DNA from: Lentzea waywayandensis
GTDB lineage: Bacteria > Actinomycetota > Actinomycetes > Mycobacteriales > Pseudonocardiaceae
Length of the DNA stretch: 64,000 bases
NCBI RefSeq assembly: GCF_900115955.1
Contig: NZ_FOYL01000002.1
Coordinates: 496,001-560,000 of the forward strand
Direction of reading: 5' to 3'
Shown here: positions 9,060 to 18,139 of the stretch, one piece after another
Layout of the letters: each line of letters opens with the position of its first letter
Numbering within the stretch: the first letter of the stretch is position 1
Position numbers and translations under genes: made by a program
Notes under the pieces: model-generated
The model's input: only the letters and a program-made list of their open reading frames with translations
Told to the model about the DNA's origin: nothing
The model's database searches: none

Positions 9060-9998
9060 ATGGGGAGTCCGTCGAAGTCCACCGGCCTGATCGCGGCGGC
9101 GGTCTCGTTCATCTCGTTCGGCACCTCCGGCGCGTTCGTCAAACCGCTGCTGGAGGCCGGCTGGTCCCCCGCCGCCGCGGTCACGGCCCGCGCGTTCACG
9201 GCCGGTCTGGTGCTGCTGCCGTTCGTGATCTTCCTGATGCGCGGCAGATGGGCGCTGTTGTGGCAGGCCCGGTGGCCGGTGCTGGGCATGGGCCTGGTGG
9301 GCGTGGCGATCACCCAGGTCCTCTACTTCGCCGCCATCCAGCGGATCCCGGTGGCGACGGCACTGCTCATCGAGTTCCTCGCGCCGCTCCTCCTGGTCGG
9401 CTTCACCTGGGCCGTCAGCAGGCGAACGCCCGCGCCGGTCGTCCTGGTCGGCTCGGTGCTCGCGGTCGGCGGTCTCGTGCTCGTGATCGGCCCCGGCGCG
9501 ATCCAGGCCGTGGACCCGATCGGCCTCGCCGCGGCTTTCGGTGCCGCCATCGGATGTTCCGTCTACTTCGTGATCGCCGCACGCCCCAACAACGGCCTGC
9601 CGCCGGTAGCGCTGGCCGGGGCCGGACTGCTGGTGGCCGTGCCCGTCCTGGCGCTGGTGGGTGCGACCGGCCTGCTGCCGTTCACCGCCACGTTCGGCGA
9701 CGTGCCGCTGTTCGGCACCCCCACGGCCTGGTGGGTGCCGCTGCTCGTCGTCGCGGTCGCCGGCACGGCGCTGGCCTACGCGAGCGGCATCACCGCCTCG
9801 GGGATTCTCGGGTCGCGGCTCGCGTCGTTCATCGCCCTGCTGGAGGTCGTCTCGGCCTCGCTGTTCGCCTGGCTCCTGCTGGGCGAGGGGCTCGCTCCGT
9901 TGCAACTGCTCGGCGGGCTGCTGATCCTCGGCGGCATCGCGTCGGTCCGGGCCGAACGGCAGAAGGTGGAACCGGTCGCCGAGCCCGCGCTGGTCTAG
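9060..9998 (+). CDS. EamA/DMT family transporter
   Basis: 312 residues, ten predicted transmembrane segments made of two five-helix EamA repeats (for example FGTSGAFVKPLLEAGWSP in the first and AYASGITASGILGSRLASF in the second). Drug/metabolite transporters of this kind export amino acids, metabolites or drugs; the substrate cannot be told. ATG with GGGAGG 7 bases upstream. It is divergent from the CGNR regulator and its stop overlaps the convergent AraC gene by 4 bases. Confidence 0.88.
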   Translation: MGSPSKSTGLIAAAVSFISFGTSGAFVKPLLEAGWSPAAAVTARAFTAGLVLLPFVIFLMRGRWALLWQARWPVLGMGLVGVAITQVLYFAAIQRIPVATALLIEFLAPLLLVGFTWAVSRRTPAPVVLVGSVLAVGGLVLVIGPGAIQAVDPIGLAAAFGAAIGCSVYFVIAARPNNGLPPVALAGAGLLVAVPVLALVGATGLLPFTATFGDVPLFGTPTAWWVPLLVVAVAGTALAYASGITASGILGSRLASFIALLEVVSASLFAWLLLGEGLAPLQLLGGLLILGGIASVRAERQKVEPVAEPALV

Positions 9999-11014
9999 CG
10001 GCGGTACCTGCTCGGCGTCACCCCGTACCAGCGCCGGAACGCGTGGATGAAGCTCGCGGCCTCGGCGAACCCGAGCTGGTCGGCGACCGCCTCGACCGAC
10101 GTGTCGCCGCACGCGAGAAGCCGGACGGCCCGCTTCGCGCGGACTTCGTCCAGCAGTGCCTGGTAGCTCGTGCCGGACGTCGCCAGCCGCCGTCGCAGGG
10201 TGCGCGGACTGACGCCCAGCGCTCGTGCCACGACGGGCATCGTCTCCTGGAACCTCACCGAGGACTCGAGCAGGCGCCGCACCTCCTGGGCTACTCCGGG
10301 GCTCTCCCTGCGGCGGGTGGCGAGCGCGCGGCACTGCTCCTCGCACGCCGCCTTCGTCTCGGGGCTCGCCAGCCGGAGCACCTCGGCCAGCACGGCGACG
10401 TCCACAACGGACTGGTCGGCGTCCGCCCCGAAGTCCGGGCGAACGCCGAAGACCTCCAGGTGCTCGCGCACGTCCTCGGGGGGTGCGTGCGTGAAGTCCA
10501 CGCCCAGGACCGGCACGGCACCGGTCATCAGCTCCCCCACGACCGTGTGGATCGCGGCGAGGTCCCGTTCGACGAGGAACGAGGCCACGTCGTCCGGCAG
10601 CGCACCGGCGTCGAGCGCCAGCACCAGGCGGTCGCCGTCGATCACGGCGGAGGGTGCGGTGAACGCGAAGCTGAGGTCGAGGTAGCGCAGGGCGGTGGTG
10701 ATCGCGTCCTGGAGGGTGGCCGCGCTGAGGAACGCGTAGCCCAGCACGCCGAACGTCGTGGCGTGGTACCGCCGTCCGACGGCCACGCCCGCGTGCGGCA
10801 GCCGTGCGGCGAGGTTGCGCACGACCGTGAGCTCCTGGTGGGCGTCGATCTCGGCGACCGGGTCGGCTAGCAGGGCGGGGTCGAGGTCGCTGCCCTGGAG
10901 CAGGCTGCCCAGCGGCACCCCGTGCTCGGCGCCGAAGCGCACCAGGAGCGCGACGCTCGCGATGCCGCGGGGGAAGTCCCAGTGCCGGACGACCGGCTCG
11001 GCCAACGACGTCAT
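9995..11014 (-). CDS. AraC family transcriptional regulator
   Basis: 339 residues. The N-terminal two-thirds resembles the AraC ligand-binding domain of the OruR/ArgR type (PF12625-like). The C-terminus holds the double helix-turn-helix: ARALGVSPRTLRRRL, then VEAVADQLGFAEAASFIHAF and GVTPSRYR. ATG at 11014 is preferred to a TTG at 11029. It is divergent from the flavin monooxygenase operon at 11086, 71 bases away, so it is the likely activator of that operon. Its stop overlaps the EamA gene tail to tail. Confidence 0.85.
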   Translation of the reverse strand: MTSLAEPVVRHWDFPRGIASVALLVRFGAEHGVPLGSLLQGSDLDPALLADPVAEIDAHQELTVVRNLAARLPHAGVAVGRRYHATTFGVLGYAFLSAATLQDAITTALRYLDLSFAFTAPSAVIDGDRLVLALDAGALPDDVASFLVERDLAAIHTVVGELMTGAVPVLGVDFTHAPPEDVREHLEVFGVRPDFGADADQSVVDVAVLAEVLRLASPETKAACEEQCRALATRRRESPGVAQEVRRLLESSVRFQETMPVVARALGVSPRTLRRRLATSGTSYQALLDEVRAKRAVRLLACGDTSVEAVADQLGFAEAASFIHAFRRWYGVTPSRYRR

Positions 11015-11085
11015 GGCCGCGATTGTCAACTTCGCGGCCGGTGTTGTCCTGGTGCGAACGGGTGGTTGTTCCTAGCTTCGGTGAG

Positions 11086-12537
11086 GTGACAGCGAACCCC
11101 GAGGTGGTCGTCATCGGTGCCGGATTCGGCGGGCTGGGCGTCGCGTTGTCGTTGCGCGGAGCCGGGTTCGAGCGGTTCACCGTGCTGGAGCGGGCGAACG
11201 AGGTCGGCGGGGTGTGGCGGGACAACACCTATCCGGGCGCGGCGTGCGACGTGCCGTCGTCGCTCTACTCGTACTCCTTCGCGCCCAGCACCTCGTGGCC
11301 ACGCCGGTACGCGGCCCAGCCCGACATCCTGCGCTACCTGCGCGAGACCGCGGCCGTGGTGCGCGACCGCATCAGGTTCGGCGCCGAGGTGGTGGCCGCG
11401 ACGTTCGACGAGTCGCGAAACCGGTGGAGCGTCGCTCTCGCGGACGGCGGTGTCGTCGAGGCCGACGTGCTGGTCTCCGCGGTGGGACAGCTGACCACGC
11501 CGTCGATCCCGGCGCTGCCCGGACTCGGCGACTTCGTCGGCGAGGTGTTCCACAGCGCCCGCTGGCGGCACGACGTCGACCTGCGGGGCAGGCGGGTGGC
11601 CGTGGTCGGCACGGGAGCGAGCGCGGCGCAGTTCGTGCCGGAGATCGCGCCTCTCACAGGCCGTTTGACGGTGTTCCAGCGGTCGGCTCCGCACGTGCTG
11701 CCGAAACCCGACTCCCGGCTGTCCGGCCGGTCGCACCCGGCGAGGTTGCGCGCCGCACGGGCCGGCGTGTGGCTCGCGGGAGAGCTGCTGACCGGGCTGC
11801 TCAACGCCGGACGGCTCTCGCGCGAGCTGGTCTCGGCCGTCGCCGCGACGCACCGGCGGGTCCAGGTCCGCGACCCCGCGCTGAGGGCGGCACTGCGGCC
11901 GGACACCCGGCCCGGCTGCAAGCGGGTGCTGTTCAGCAACGACTGGTATCCGGCTCTCACCCGGCCGAACGTCGACGTGGTGGCCGAGCCGATCACCGAG
12001 GTCACCGAGCACGGCCTGCGCACCGCCGACGGCCGCGACCACCCCGCGGACGTGCTGATCTGGGGCACCGGGTTCACGGTCTCCGGGTTCGGGACGCCGA
12101 CGCGGATCACCGGCAGGAACGGCAGGGGCCTCGCCGAGGCGTGGGACGGGCGCCCGCGGGCCCACCTGGGCCTCACCGTGCCCGGATTCCCCAACCTCTT
12201 CCTGATCTACGGCCCGAACACCAACCTCGGGGGCAACTCGGTGATCACCATGATCGAGGCGCAGTGCCGGTACGTGGTGTCCGCGGTGTGTCACCTCGCG
12301 GAGACCGGCGCGGAGACGCTGGAGGTGCGGCGCGACGTCGCGGCCGCCTTCGACGAGGAGATCACCGCCAGGCTGACGAAGAGCGTCTGGAGCACGTGCT
12401 CGTCGTGGTACCGGACCACCGACGGCACGGTCACGACCAACTGGCCCGGCGGCACCCTGGAGTACCTGCGCCGCACCGCGCGCCTGCGGCCGTCGGACCA
12501 CGAACCGGCCCGCACGACGACCCCGGCGGAGGTGTGA
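11086..12537 (+). CDS. Flavin-containing monooxygenase (Baeyer-Villiger type)
   Basis: 483 residues. FAD dinucleotide motif GAGFGGLG at residues 11-18, a Baeyer-Villiger/FMO fingerprint VFHSARWRHD near residue 160, and an NADPH motif VVGTGASAAQ just after it. WGTGF and a late YGPNTNLGGNS segment are also typical. Cytoplasmic NADPH-dependent oxygenase of ketones or sterol/terpenoid side chains; substrate unknown. The GTG at 11086 is 7 bases after a TAGCTT -10-like box, so the message may be leaderless. First gene of a three-gene run: 3 bases separate it from the GMC oxidase, and the third gene overlaps the second. Confidence 0.85.
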   Translation: MTANPEVVVIGAGFGGLGVALSLRGAGFERFTVLERANEVGGVWRDNTYPGAACDVPSSLYSYSFAPSTSWPRRYAAQPDILRYLRETAAVVRDRIRFGAEVVAATFDESRNRWSVALADGGVVEADVLVSAVGQLTTPSIPALPGLGDFVGEVFHSARWRHDVDLRGRRVAVVGTGASAAQFVPEIAPLTGRLTVFQRSAPHVLPKPDSRLSGRSHPARLRAARAGVWLAGELLTGLLNAGRLSRELVSAVAATHRRVQVRDPALRAALRPDTRPGCKRVLFSNDWYPALTRPNVDVVAEPITEVTEHGLRTADGRDHPADVLIWGTGFTVSGFGTPTRITGRNGRGLAEAWDGRPRAHLGLTVPGFPNLFLIYGPNTNLGGNSVITMIEAQCRYVVSAVCHLAETGAETLEVRRDVAAAFDEEITARLTKSVWSTCSSWYRTTDGTVTTNWPGGTLEYLRRTARLRPSDHEPARTTTPAEV

Positions 12538-12540
12538 CCC

Positions 12541-14184
12541 GTGGACTACGACGTGCTGGTGATCGGGTCGGGGTTCGGCGGCGCGGTGACCGCGTTGCGG
12601 CTGACCGAGAAGGGCTACCGCGTCGGCGTGCTGGAGGCCGGGCGGCGCTTCGCGGACGGCGAGTTCCCGGAGACGTCCTGGCAGGTGCGCGACTACCTGT
12701 TCGCCCCTCGGCTCGGCTGCACCGGCATCCAGCGGATCACGCTGCTGAACGACGTCGCCGTGCTCAGCGGCGCAGGCGTCGGCGGCGGCTCCCTGGTGTA
12801 CGCCAACACCTTGTACCGGCCACCGGCGTCCTTCTTCCGTGATTCCCCCTGGGGCCACATCACCGACTGGGAGGCCGAGCTGGCGCCGCACTACGACCAG
12901 GCGTCCCGGATGCTCGGTGTGGCCGACAACCCGTGCCGGACCGCGGGTGACCGGCTGCTGCGTGACGTGGCAACGGATCTCGGTGTCGGAGCGACGTTCC
13001 GGTCCTCCCGCGTGGGTGTCCACTTCGGACCCGGCGGCGAGGATCCCTACTTCGGCGGCGCCGGTCCGCGGCGGGGCACCTGCGTCGGATGCGGCGCGTG
13101 CATGACCGGGTGCCGGCACAACGCCAAGAACACGCTGCCGAAGAACTACCTGCACCTCGCCGAACGGGCAGGTGCGCAGGTGTGGCCGCTGACGACAGTC
13201 GTTGACGTGCGGCCTCATCCGCACGGATACCGGGTCGTGGCCCGGCGTACCGGAGGACGGGCGACGCGCACGTTCACCAGCGGTCAGGTCGTGTTCGCGG
13301 CGGCATCGCTGGGCACGCAACGCCTGCTGCACCGCATCCGCGATCGCGGCGGGCTGCCGGGTCTGTCGTCCCGGCTCGGATTCCTGTGCCGCACCAACTC
13401 CGAGGCGGTCGTGGCCGTACGGGTGCCGGGCGGCCGGGTGGACCACTCCTGCGGCCTCGCCATCACGTCGTCGATCCACCCGGACGCCGACACGCACGTC
13501 GAGGTGGTCCGCTACGGCAGGGGCAGCAACCTGATGGGGCTGCTCATGACGACGCTCGTCGACGGCGGCCCGGCGAGGTTGCGCCGTGGACTCGCCCAGC
13601 TCGTGCGGGAACGCGGTTCGGTGCTGCGGATGCACACTCCTCGCGCGTGGTCGGAGGAGACGATCGCGTTGCTGGTGATGCAGAGCCTCGACAACTCGCT
13701 CACCACCGTGTCCCGGCGCGGGCGGATGACCACGAGACAGGGCGAGGGCGCGCCGAACCCGGCCTGGATCCCGGCCGGGCACGATGTCGCGCGGCGGCTC
13801 GCGGCCAAGGCGGGCGGCGCCGCCAGAGGAGCGTGGACCGACCTGGTGAACGTCCCGTTGACCGGCCACCTCATCGGCGGCTGCGTGATCGGCGACTCCC
13901 CGGCGACCGGCGTGGTCGACCCGTACCAGCGGGTGTACGGCTGTCCCGGCCTGCACGTCGTGGACGGGTCCGCGATCCCCGCCAACCCCGGCGTGAACCC
14001 GGCGCTGACCATCACCGCGCTGGCGGAGCGGGCGATGTCGTTGTGGCCCAACAAGGGTGAGCCGGATCCACGCCCGGAGCCCGGTGCCGCGTACCGGCGC
14101 CTGGCCGCCGTGGCACCGCTCAGTCCGGCGGTTCCTCACACCGCGCCCGGTGCGCTGCGCCAGGAGGTGTCCGATGCCGGGTGA
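12541..14184 (+). CDS. GMC family oxidoreductase (cholesterol-oxidase-like)
   Basis: 547 residues. FAD-binding GSGFGGAVTALRL near the start, VLSGAGVGGGSLVYANTL, and the C-terminal GMC signature ending VVDGSAIPANPGVNPALTI. It also has a cysteine-rich insertion CVGCGACMTGCRHNAKN (about residues 181-197), seen in the cholesterol-oxidase-like branch. Likely oxidises a secondary alcohol to a ketone. The alcohol oxidase next to a Baeyer-Villiger enzyme suggests consecutive steps on one substrate. GTG start 3 bases after the monooxygenase stop; its end overlaps the next gene by 11 bases. Confidence 0.85.
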   Translation: MDYDVLVIGSGFGGAVTALRLTEKGYRVGVLEAGRRFADGEFPETSWQVRDYLFAPRLGCTGIQRITLLNDVAVLSGAGVGGGSLVYANTLYRPPASFFRDSPWGHITDWEAELAPHYDQASRMLGVADNPCRTAGDRLLRDVATDLGVGATFRSSRVGVHFGPGGEDPYFGGAGPRRGTCVGCGACMTGCRHNAKNTLPKNYLHLAERAGAQVWPLTTVVDVRPHPHGYRVVARRTGGRATRTFTSGQVVFAAASLGTQRLLHRIRDRGGLPGLSSRLGFLCRTNSEAVVAVRVPGGRVDHSCGLAITSSIHPDADTHVEVVRYGRGSNLMGLLMTTLVDGGPARLRRGLAQLVRERGSVLRMHTPRAWSEETIALLVMQSLDNSLTTVSRRGRMTTRQGEGAPNPAWIPAGHDVARRLAAKAGGAARGAWTDLVNVPLTGHLIGGCVIGDSPATGVVDPYQRVYGCPGLHVVDGSAIPANPGVNPALTITALAERAMSLWPNKGEPDPRPEPGAAYRRLAAVAPLSPAVPHTAPGALRQEVSDAG

Positions 14185-14785
14185 GTGGCCCGCAGAACCG
14201 TGGGACCTGCGCGGACGGGGCTGGCTCACCGTGTGGACGGCACCACGTTCGGCGATCTCCCTGCCATCGCCGGACGTGGTGCCGCTGACCCTGTTCGGCC
14301 GGGTGGTCGTGGTGTCGGCGTTCGTCGACTACCAGCCTCCCGGCGTGCTGGCCTACCACGAGTTGATGGCCGCGGTACTGGTGCGCCGCGGAGCCAGGCC
14401 GGGACTGTCCATTCTGGACATCTGGGTGGACGACACCACGTCCCAGCGGGGCGCGCGGGCGATGTGGGCGATCCCGAAGGTGTTGGCGGGCTTCACCTTC
14501 TCCCCCGAACCGCTCGCGGCGACAGCGCACGACGACGAGCTCATCGCCGCCGCGGACGAGACCCGCGGGTCGTCCCGCACGTTCCCGGTCCGGCTGACCA
14601 CCTCGGTCTGGCAGTTCAGGCGCGGCCAGGCGCTGCGCACCGAACTGCGCACCTCCGCCCGAGCCGGCCTGACCCGGCTGCGCTGGCGCATCACGCCGGG
14701 CGGCGAGCTCGGCTGGCTGAACGCCGCCAAGCCGCGGCTGCACCTGTTCGTCACCGACCTGCACATGCGATTCGGCTCACCCTGA
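14174..14785 (+). CDS. Acetoacetate decarboxylase-fold protein
   Basis: 203 residues. The segment DIWVDDTTSQRGARAMWAIPKVLAGFTF matches the acetoacetate decarboxylase superfamily; the lysine in AIPKVLAGF is in the place of the Schiff-base lysine. True decarboxylases have a second lysine right after it; here it is valine. It may act as a decarboxylase, a hydratase/aldolase-like enzyme or a ligand binder. ATG at 14174 with AGGAGG upstream, overlapping the GMC gene by 11 bases, so it is part of the same operon. Confidence 0.72.
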   Translation: MPGEWPAEPWDLRGRGWLTVWTAPRSAISLPSPDVVPLTLFGRVVVVSAFVDYQPPGVLAYHELMAAVLVRRGARPGLSILDIWVDDTTSQRGARAMWAIPKVLAGFTFSPEPLAATAHDDELIAAADETRGSSRTFPVRLTTSVWQFRRGQALRTELRTSARAGLTRLRWRITPGGELGWLNAAKPRLHLFVTDLHMRFGSP

Positions 14786-14835
14786 CGACGCGGCACCACA
14801 AGTGCCGCGCGGACCGATATCACGAGGAGCAGCTC

Positions 14836-15729
14836 ATGCGAGTTCTCGCGATCACGCTCGCCCTGGTGGCCTCGACCCTGGCCACTCCGGCGTCCGCCGC
14901 ACCACCCGACTACGGCCTGCCCGGCTCGTACCCGGTGGCGTACAGCGATGTCACGGCCGTCGCCGGCGGCAGGTCCGTCGCGGCACGGGTGCACTACCCG
15001 GCGACGGCCGCGGGCGTGAACCAGCCGGTCGCCACCGGCAGGTTCCCCGCGATCGCCTTCGGGCACGGCTTCTTCCAGGCCACGTCGAAGTACACGAGCA
15101 CGAACGCGCACCTGGCGTCGTGGGGCTTCGTCGTCGTGGTGCCCACCACCCAGGGCGGCCTGAGCCCCAGTCACAGCGCCTTCGCCGACGACCTCAACAC
15201 CGGGCTCACCTGGCTCGTCGCGCAGGACGGCACCGCGGGTTCCCGCTTCCGGGACCACATCACGACAACGGCGTTAGGTGCGTCAGGACATTCCATGGGC
15301 GGAGGCGCCGCCGTCCTCGCGGCCGCCCGCAACCCGAAGATCACAGCGATCTCGACCTACGCCGCGGCGGAGACGAACCCGTCCGCCAGGGCAGCGGCGG
15401 CCACCCTGAAGGCACCCGCGCAGTTCCTGGCCGGCTCGCAGGACACCATCACCCCGGTCGGCGAGCACCAGCAGCCGATGTTCGCGGCGAAGGCACCGTC
15501 GAAGCAGCTGCGCACCATCACCGGCGGGTTCCACTGCGGCTTCATGGACTCCTCCGGACTGTTCTGCGACAACGGTTCCGTCACCAGGGCGGCTCAGCTC
15601 GTCGCCGCGAAGCGAGTGCTCACCTCGTGGTTCCGCCACTACCTGGCGGGCGACGCGGCCGCCCGTGACTTCGTCTGGGGGCAGCCCGCCCGCACCGACC
15701 CGGCGGTGACCTTCGAGGGAACCGAGTGA
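14836..15729 (+). CDS. Secreted alpha/beta hydrolase (cutinase/polyesterase-like)
   Basis: 297 residues. Sec signal peptide at residues 1-21 ending ASA. Catalytic serine S153 in GHSMGGGAA, acid in GSQDTITP, histidine in GGFHCGF; two late cysteines (HCGF and LFCDN) could pair. GHSMGGG and the overall plan resemble actinomycete cutinases and polyester hydrolases, and also chlorophyllase-type esterases. ATG has GAGGAG 6 bases upstream. It lies 50 bases after the decarboxylase-fold gene and is followed by a strong terminator, so it may be read from the same promoter or its own. Confidence 0.83.
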   Translation: MRVLAITLALVASTLATPASAAPPDYGLPGSYPVAYSDVTAVAGGRSVAARVHYPATAAGVNQPVATGRFPAIAFGHGFFQATSKYTSTNAHLASWGFVVVVPTTQGGLSPSHSAFADDLNTGLTWLVAQDGTAGSRFRDHITTTALGASGHSMGGGAAVLAAARNPKITAISTYAAAETNPSARAAAATLKAPAQFLAGSQDTITPVGEHQQPMFAAKAPSKQLRTITGGFHCGFMDSSGLFCDNGSVTRAAQLVAAKRVLTSWFRHYLAGDAAARDFVWGQPARTDPAVTFEGTE

Positions 15730-15750
15730 CCGAAGAACCTCGTCGAACGC

Positions 15751-15784
15751 GCGTCGCCCCGGCACCTCGGCGCCGGGGCGACGC
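15751..15784 (+). terminator. Strong hairpin terminator after the esterase
   Basis: A perfect 13-bp stem, GCGTCGCCCCGGC pairing with GCCGGGGCGACGC, with an 8-base loop, beginning 21 bases after the stop of the esterase gene. There is no U-run, which is common in high-GC actinomycetes. Confidence 0.8.
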
Positions 15785-15797
15785 GTGCGTCTCAGGT

Positions 15798-16131
15798 TCA
15801 GCCGAGCTTGCGACCGCTGAACTCCAGCGGCGCCGCCCGCCGAAGCCCTCCACAGGTAGTGGAGGTTCTCTTGCTCCGCACGGCGAGCACGACGTCACCC
15901 GACCCCGTCAGCCCGAGGCTCGCCGGGTTGGTGAAGGATCTCGTCCCCCGTGACCCGCTGCCATGTGCGGAACCCGCCGGCGCCCACGGCCGTCGAGCTC
16001 GTCACCACCGGCCGCCGGGCACCGTCACGGCCACCGAGCCGTGACCGCCCCGCTGCTCGGGCCGGAGTGCTGGTGGAGCCACAGGTCGCCGTCCGCCTGC
16101 ATGGTGAAGATGTTCGACACCGGACCGCAGA
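15798..16131 (-). pseudogene. Decayed tachylectin/propeller paralogue
   Basis: Read on the minus strand, 16131 downward starts CGPVSNIFTMQADGDLWLHQ. This nearly repeats the start of the mature neighbouring protein (CGPVAHVFTVQADGDLWLYE). The frame stops soon after. Further on, in shifting frames, one reads TWQRVTGDEI, FTNPASLGLTGSGDVVLAVR, ENLHYLWR and PLEFSGRKLG, ending at a stop at 15798. These pieces line up with the last propeller blade of the neighbour. The relic therefore joins the first and last parts of a paralogue, with a large internal deletion and at least three frameshifts. Confidence 0.7.
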
Positions 16132-16140
16132 GCCCGCAAC

Positions 16141-18063
16141 TCAGTACCCGTAGATCGATCCGCCGGTGAACCGGGGCGGTGTCGCCGGATCCGCCGGCAC
16201 GGGTGCGGTGAACAGGTGCCTGTTGCTGCCCGACGCGGCCGAGAGCAGCACGTGGCCGTTCCTGCTCAGGGCCAGCGCGGTCGGCGCGTTGAACCACTTG
16301 TCCCCCGGGACCTCGACCGGCGTCCACGGGAAGGCGAACTCGCTGCTGCCAGGGCCCTTCGACGTCGTGACGTACGGCTTGCCGTCCGCGGGCACCGAGA
16401 CCGCCACCGTGCCGTTGGGCAGCAGCAACGCGGACACCGGCTCCGTCATGACACCGCGCCTGCCGAACTCGCCGAGCGACTGCCAGGTGTCCTCGAAACC
16501 GGTGCGGTCGGCCTTCTCCCGTCGCACGTGGACGATGTAGATGCCGTCGTCGGTACGCAGAACGGAGAACACGAGGATCGTGCCGTTGCTGTCCAGAACA
16601 GTCGTCATCGGCCCGATGACCCTGCGGCCGGCGAGGTGGCCCGCCGGCACGGGAGCGGTGCCCGGCGCGTGCCGGAAGACGTGCGCGACGTCGGCCCCGT
16701 CGATCGCCAGCACGGTCGTCTGGTCGCCGCGGGTGATCGCGTTGATGTTCCGGTAGTCGGCAGCCGGGTCGCCGAACCTGCGCCAGGCGAGGAAGTCGCC
16801 GCCGGGCAGCTGTTCGCGGGTGTAGAGGTGGCCGACGCCGTTGCCGGCCGAGGCGAGCGAGTACACGACCACCGTGCCGTTCGCGCGCCGGACGACGGTC
16901 GGCGTGCTGCTCATGGCGCCGCGCAACGAGACCTTGGTGGTGGCCTGCGAGTCGCCTCCGCGCAGCGTGACCAGTTCCACGCCGGTCGGGCGCAGCGCCC
17001 CGAACGTCACCGCGTCGGCGTCGACGATCGGGGCCGTCATGGCGCCGTAGCCACTCGTCTCCATCGTGGTCCGCCAGTTCCGCGCGACGGGGTCGTACCA
17101 GTCGCTGACGAGACCGCGCTGGTAGACGGGGCCCAACACGTACCGGCCGCCCGACGCCAGGTCGGCGACGTGCGGCGGGCCCTCTTCACCGCCGAGGCCC
17201 TCGGCCGGCGCCGGGCCGGGGAGGCTGCCCGAGCAGTCGGTCGTCGTGGCGGTGACGTCGACGTCGGTGCCCCAGCCCGTGCCGATCACCGCACCGGCCC
17301 CGGTGCGCCAGCCGGTGCCCTCGGTGAACTGGTTCCACCGCAGCTCACCTGTATCGGGCCGCACGGAGTAGTAGAGGTCGCCGCCCGGCGAGAACAACGT
17401 GCCGCGCCCCTGCCAACCGGCCGCGGGCACGACGTCGAAGACCACGAACCGCTCGGTCTCGGCGTGGTACCGGAACCGGTGCAGCGCGCCCGAGGCGTCC
17501 CGCGCCTGCAGGCCGCCGTTGCCACTGGCGGCGATCAGGTCGAACCGGCCCCAGCCGACGTCGAGCACGCGACCGCTGCCGGGAGCCCACGCGCCGGCCT
17601 GCTCGTCGTAGCGCCACCACCGCAGTTGGTCGCCTTCGAGCGTGTAGAACGAGCCGTCGGCGTCCACGGTGATCTTGCCGCGGTTCGCGGCCTCGACGAA
17701 CTTCTGCCAGCCCCAGCCGATCGTCTGAAACTGGCCGCCACCGGGGAACGTGTCCCAGCCGGTGCCGTTGTACCGCAGTCTGCGCAGATCACCGCCCGTG
17801 GTGATGTTGTAGACGCGCCCGTCCTGACCCGCGAACGTCTTGCCGCCCCAGCCCCAGCCGACCTGCCGCGCGCCCGCCCAGGCGAAACCTCCGGACGCGG
17901 GCGCCGAGTGCTCGTACAGCCACAGGTCGCCGTCGGCCTGCACGGTGAAGACGTGCGCGACCGGCCCGCACGCCGGGTCTGCGGCCAACGCCGTACCGGT
18001 GACCGGCACCGTTGCGGCGATCACGGCCGCGACAAGGCACAACGATCTCAGCTTCTTGCTCAC
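16141..18063 (-). CDS. Secreted tachylectin-domain beta-propeller protein
   Basis: 640 residues. Signal peptide about residues 1-28 (TALAADPA cleavage region). Residues 30-270 hold tachylectin-type repeats recognised by DGDLWLYEH, GWGWGGK, GWGWQKF, GWGRFD and GTGWGTD; the rest is a second propeller-like half with recurring G-x-x-x-P blades. Such proteins bind sugars on cell surfaces, so an extracellular lectin role is likely. GTG at 18063 is chosen for its GGGGGAG site and the signal peptide that follows. It lies 76 bases after the ABC permease gene and directly before a decayed paralogue. Confidence 0.78.
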   Translation of the reverse strand: MSKKLRSLCLVAAVIAATVPVTGTALAADPACGPVAHVFTVQADGDLWLYEHSAPASGGFAWAGARQVGWGWGGKTFAGQDGRVYNITTGGDLRRLRYNGTGWDTFPGGGQFQTIGWGWQKFVEAANRGKITVDADGSFYTLEGDQLRWWRYDEQAGAWAPGSGRVLDVGWGRFDLIAASGNGGLQARDASGALHRFRYHAETERFVVFDVVPAAGWQGRGTLFSPGGDLYYSVRPDTGELRWNQFTEGTGWRTGAGAVIGTGWGTDVDVTATTTDCSGSLPGPAPAEGLGGEEGPPHVADLASGGRYVLGPVYQRGLVSDWYDPVARNWRTTMETSGYGAMTAPIVDADAVTFGALRPTGVELVTLRGGDSQATTKVSLRGAMSSTPTVVRRANGTVVVYSLASAGNGVGHLYTREQLPGGDFLAWRRFGDPAADYRNINAITRGDQTTVLAIDGADVAHVFRHAPGTAPVPAGHLAGRRVIGPMTTVLDSNGTILVFSVLRTDDGIYIVHVRREKADRTGFEDTWQSLGEFGRRGVMTEPVSALLLPNGTVAVSVPADGKPYVTTSKGPGSSEFAFPWTPVEVPGDKWFNAPTALALSRNGHVLLSAASGSNRHLFTAPVPADPATPPRFTGGSIYGY

Positions 18064-18139
18064 GATGAACTCCCCCAGGCGATCCTTGCGGACGACCAGG
18101 AGCATACGACGCGGCACCGACAATTCCGGCAAGCCCGCG

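Noticed and set aside
11022..11033. TTGACA-like box just before the AraC gene
   Set aside because: It is too close to the ATG for a -35 element, and no -10 follows at proper spacing.
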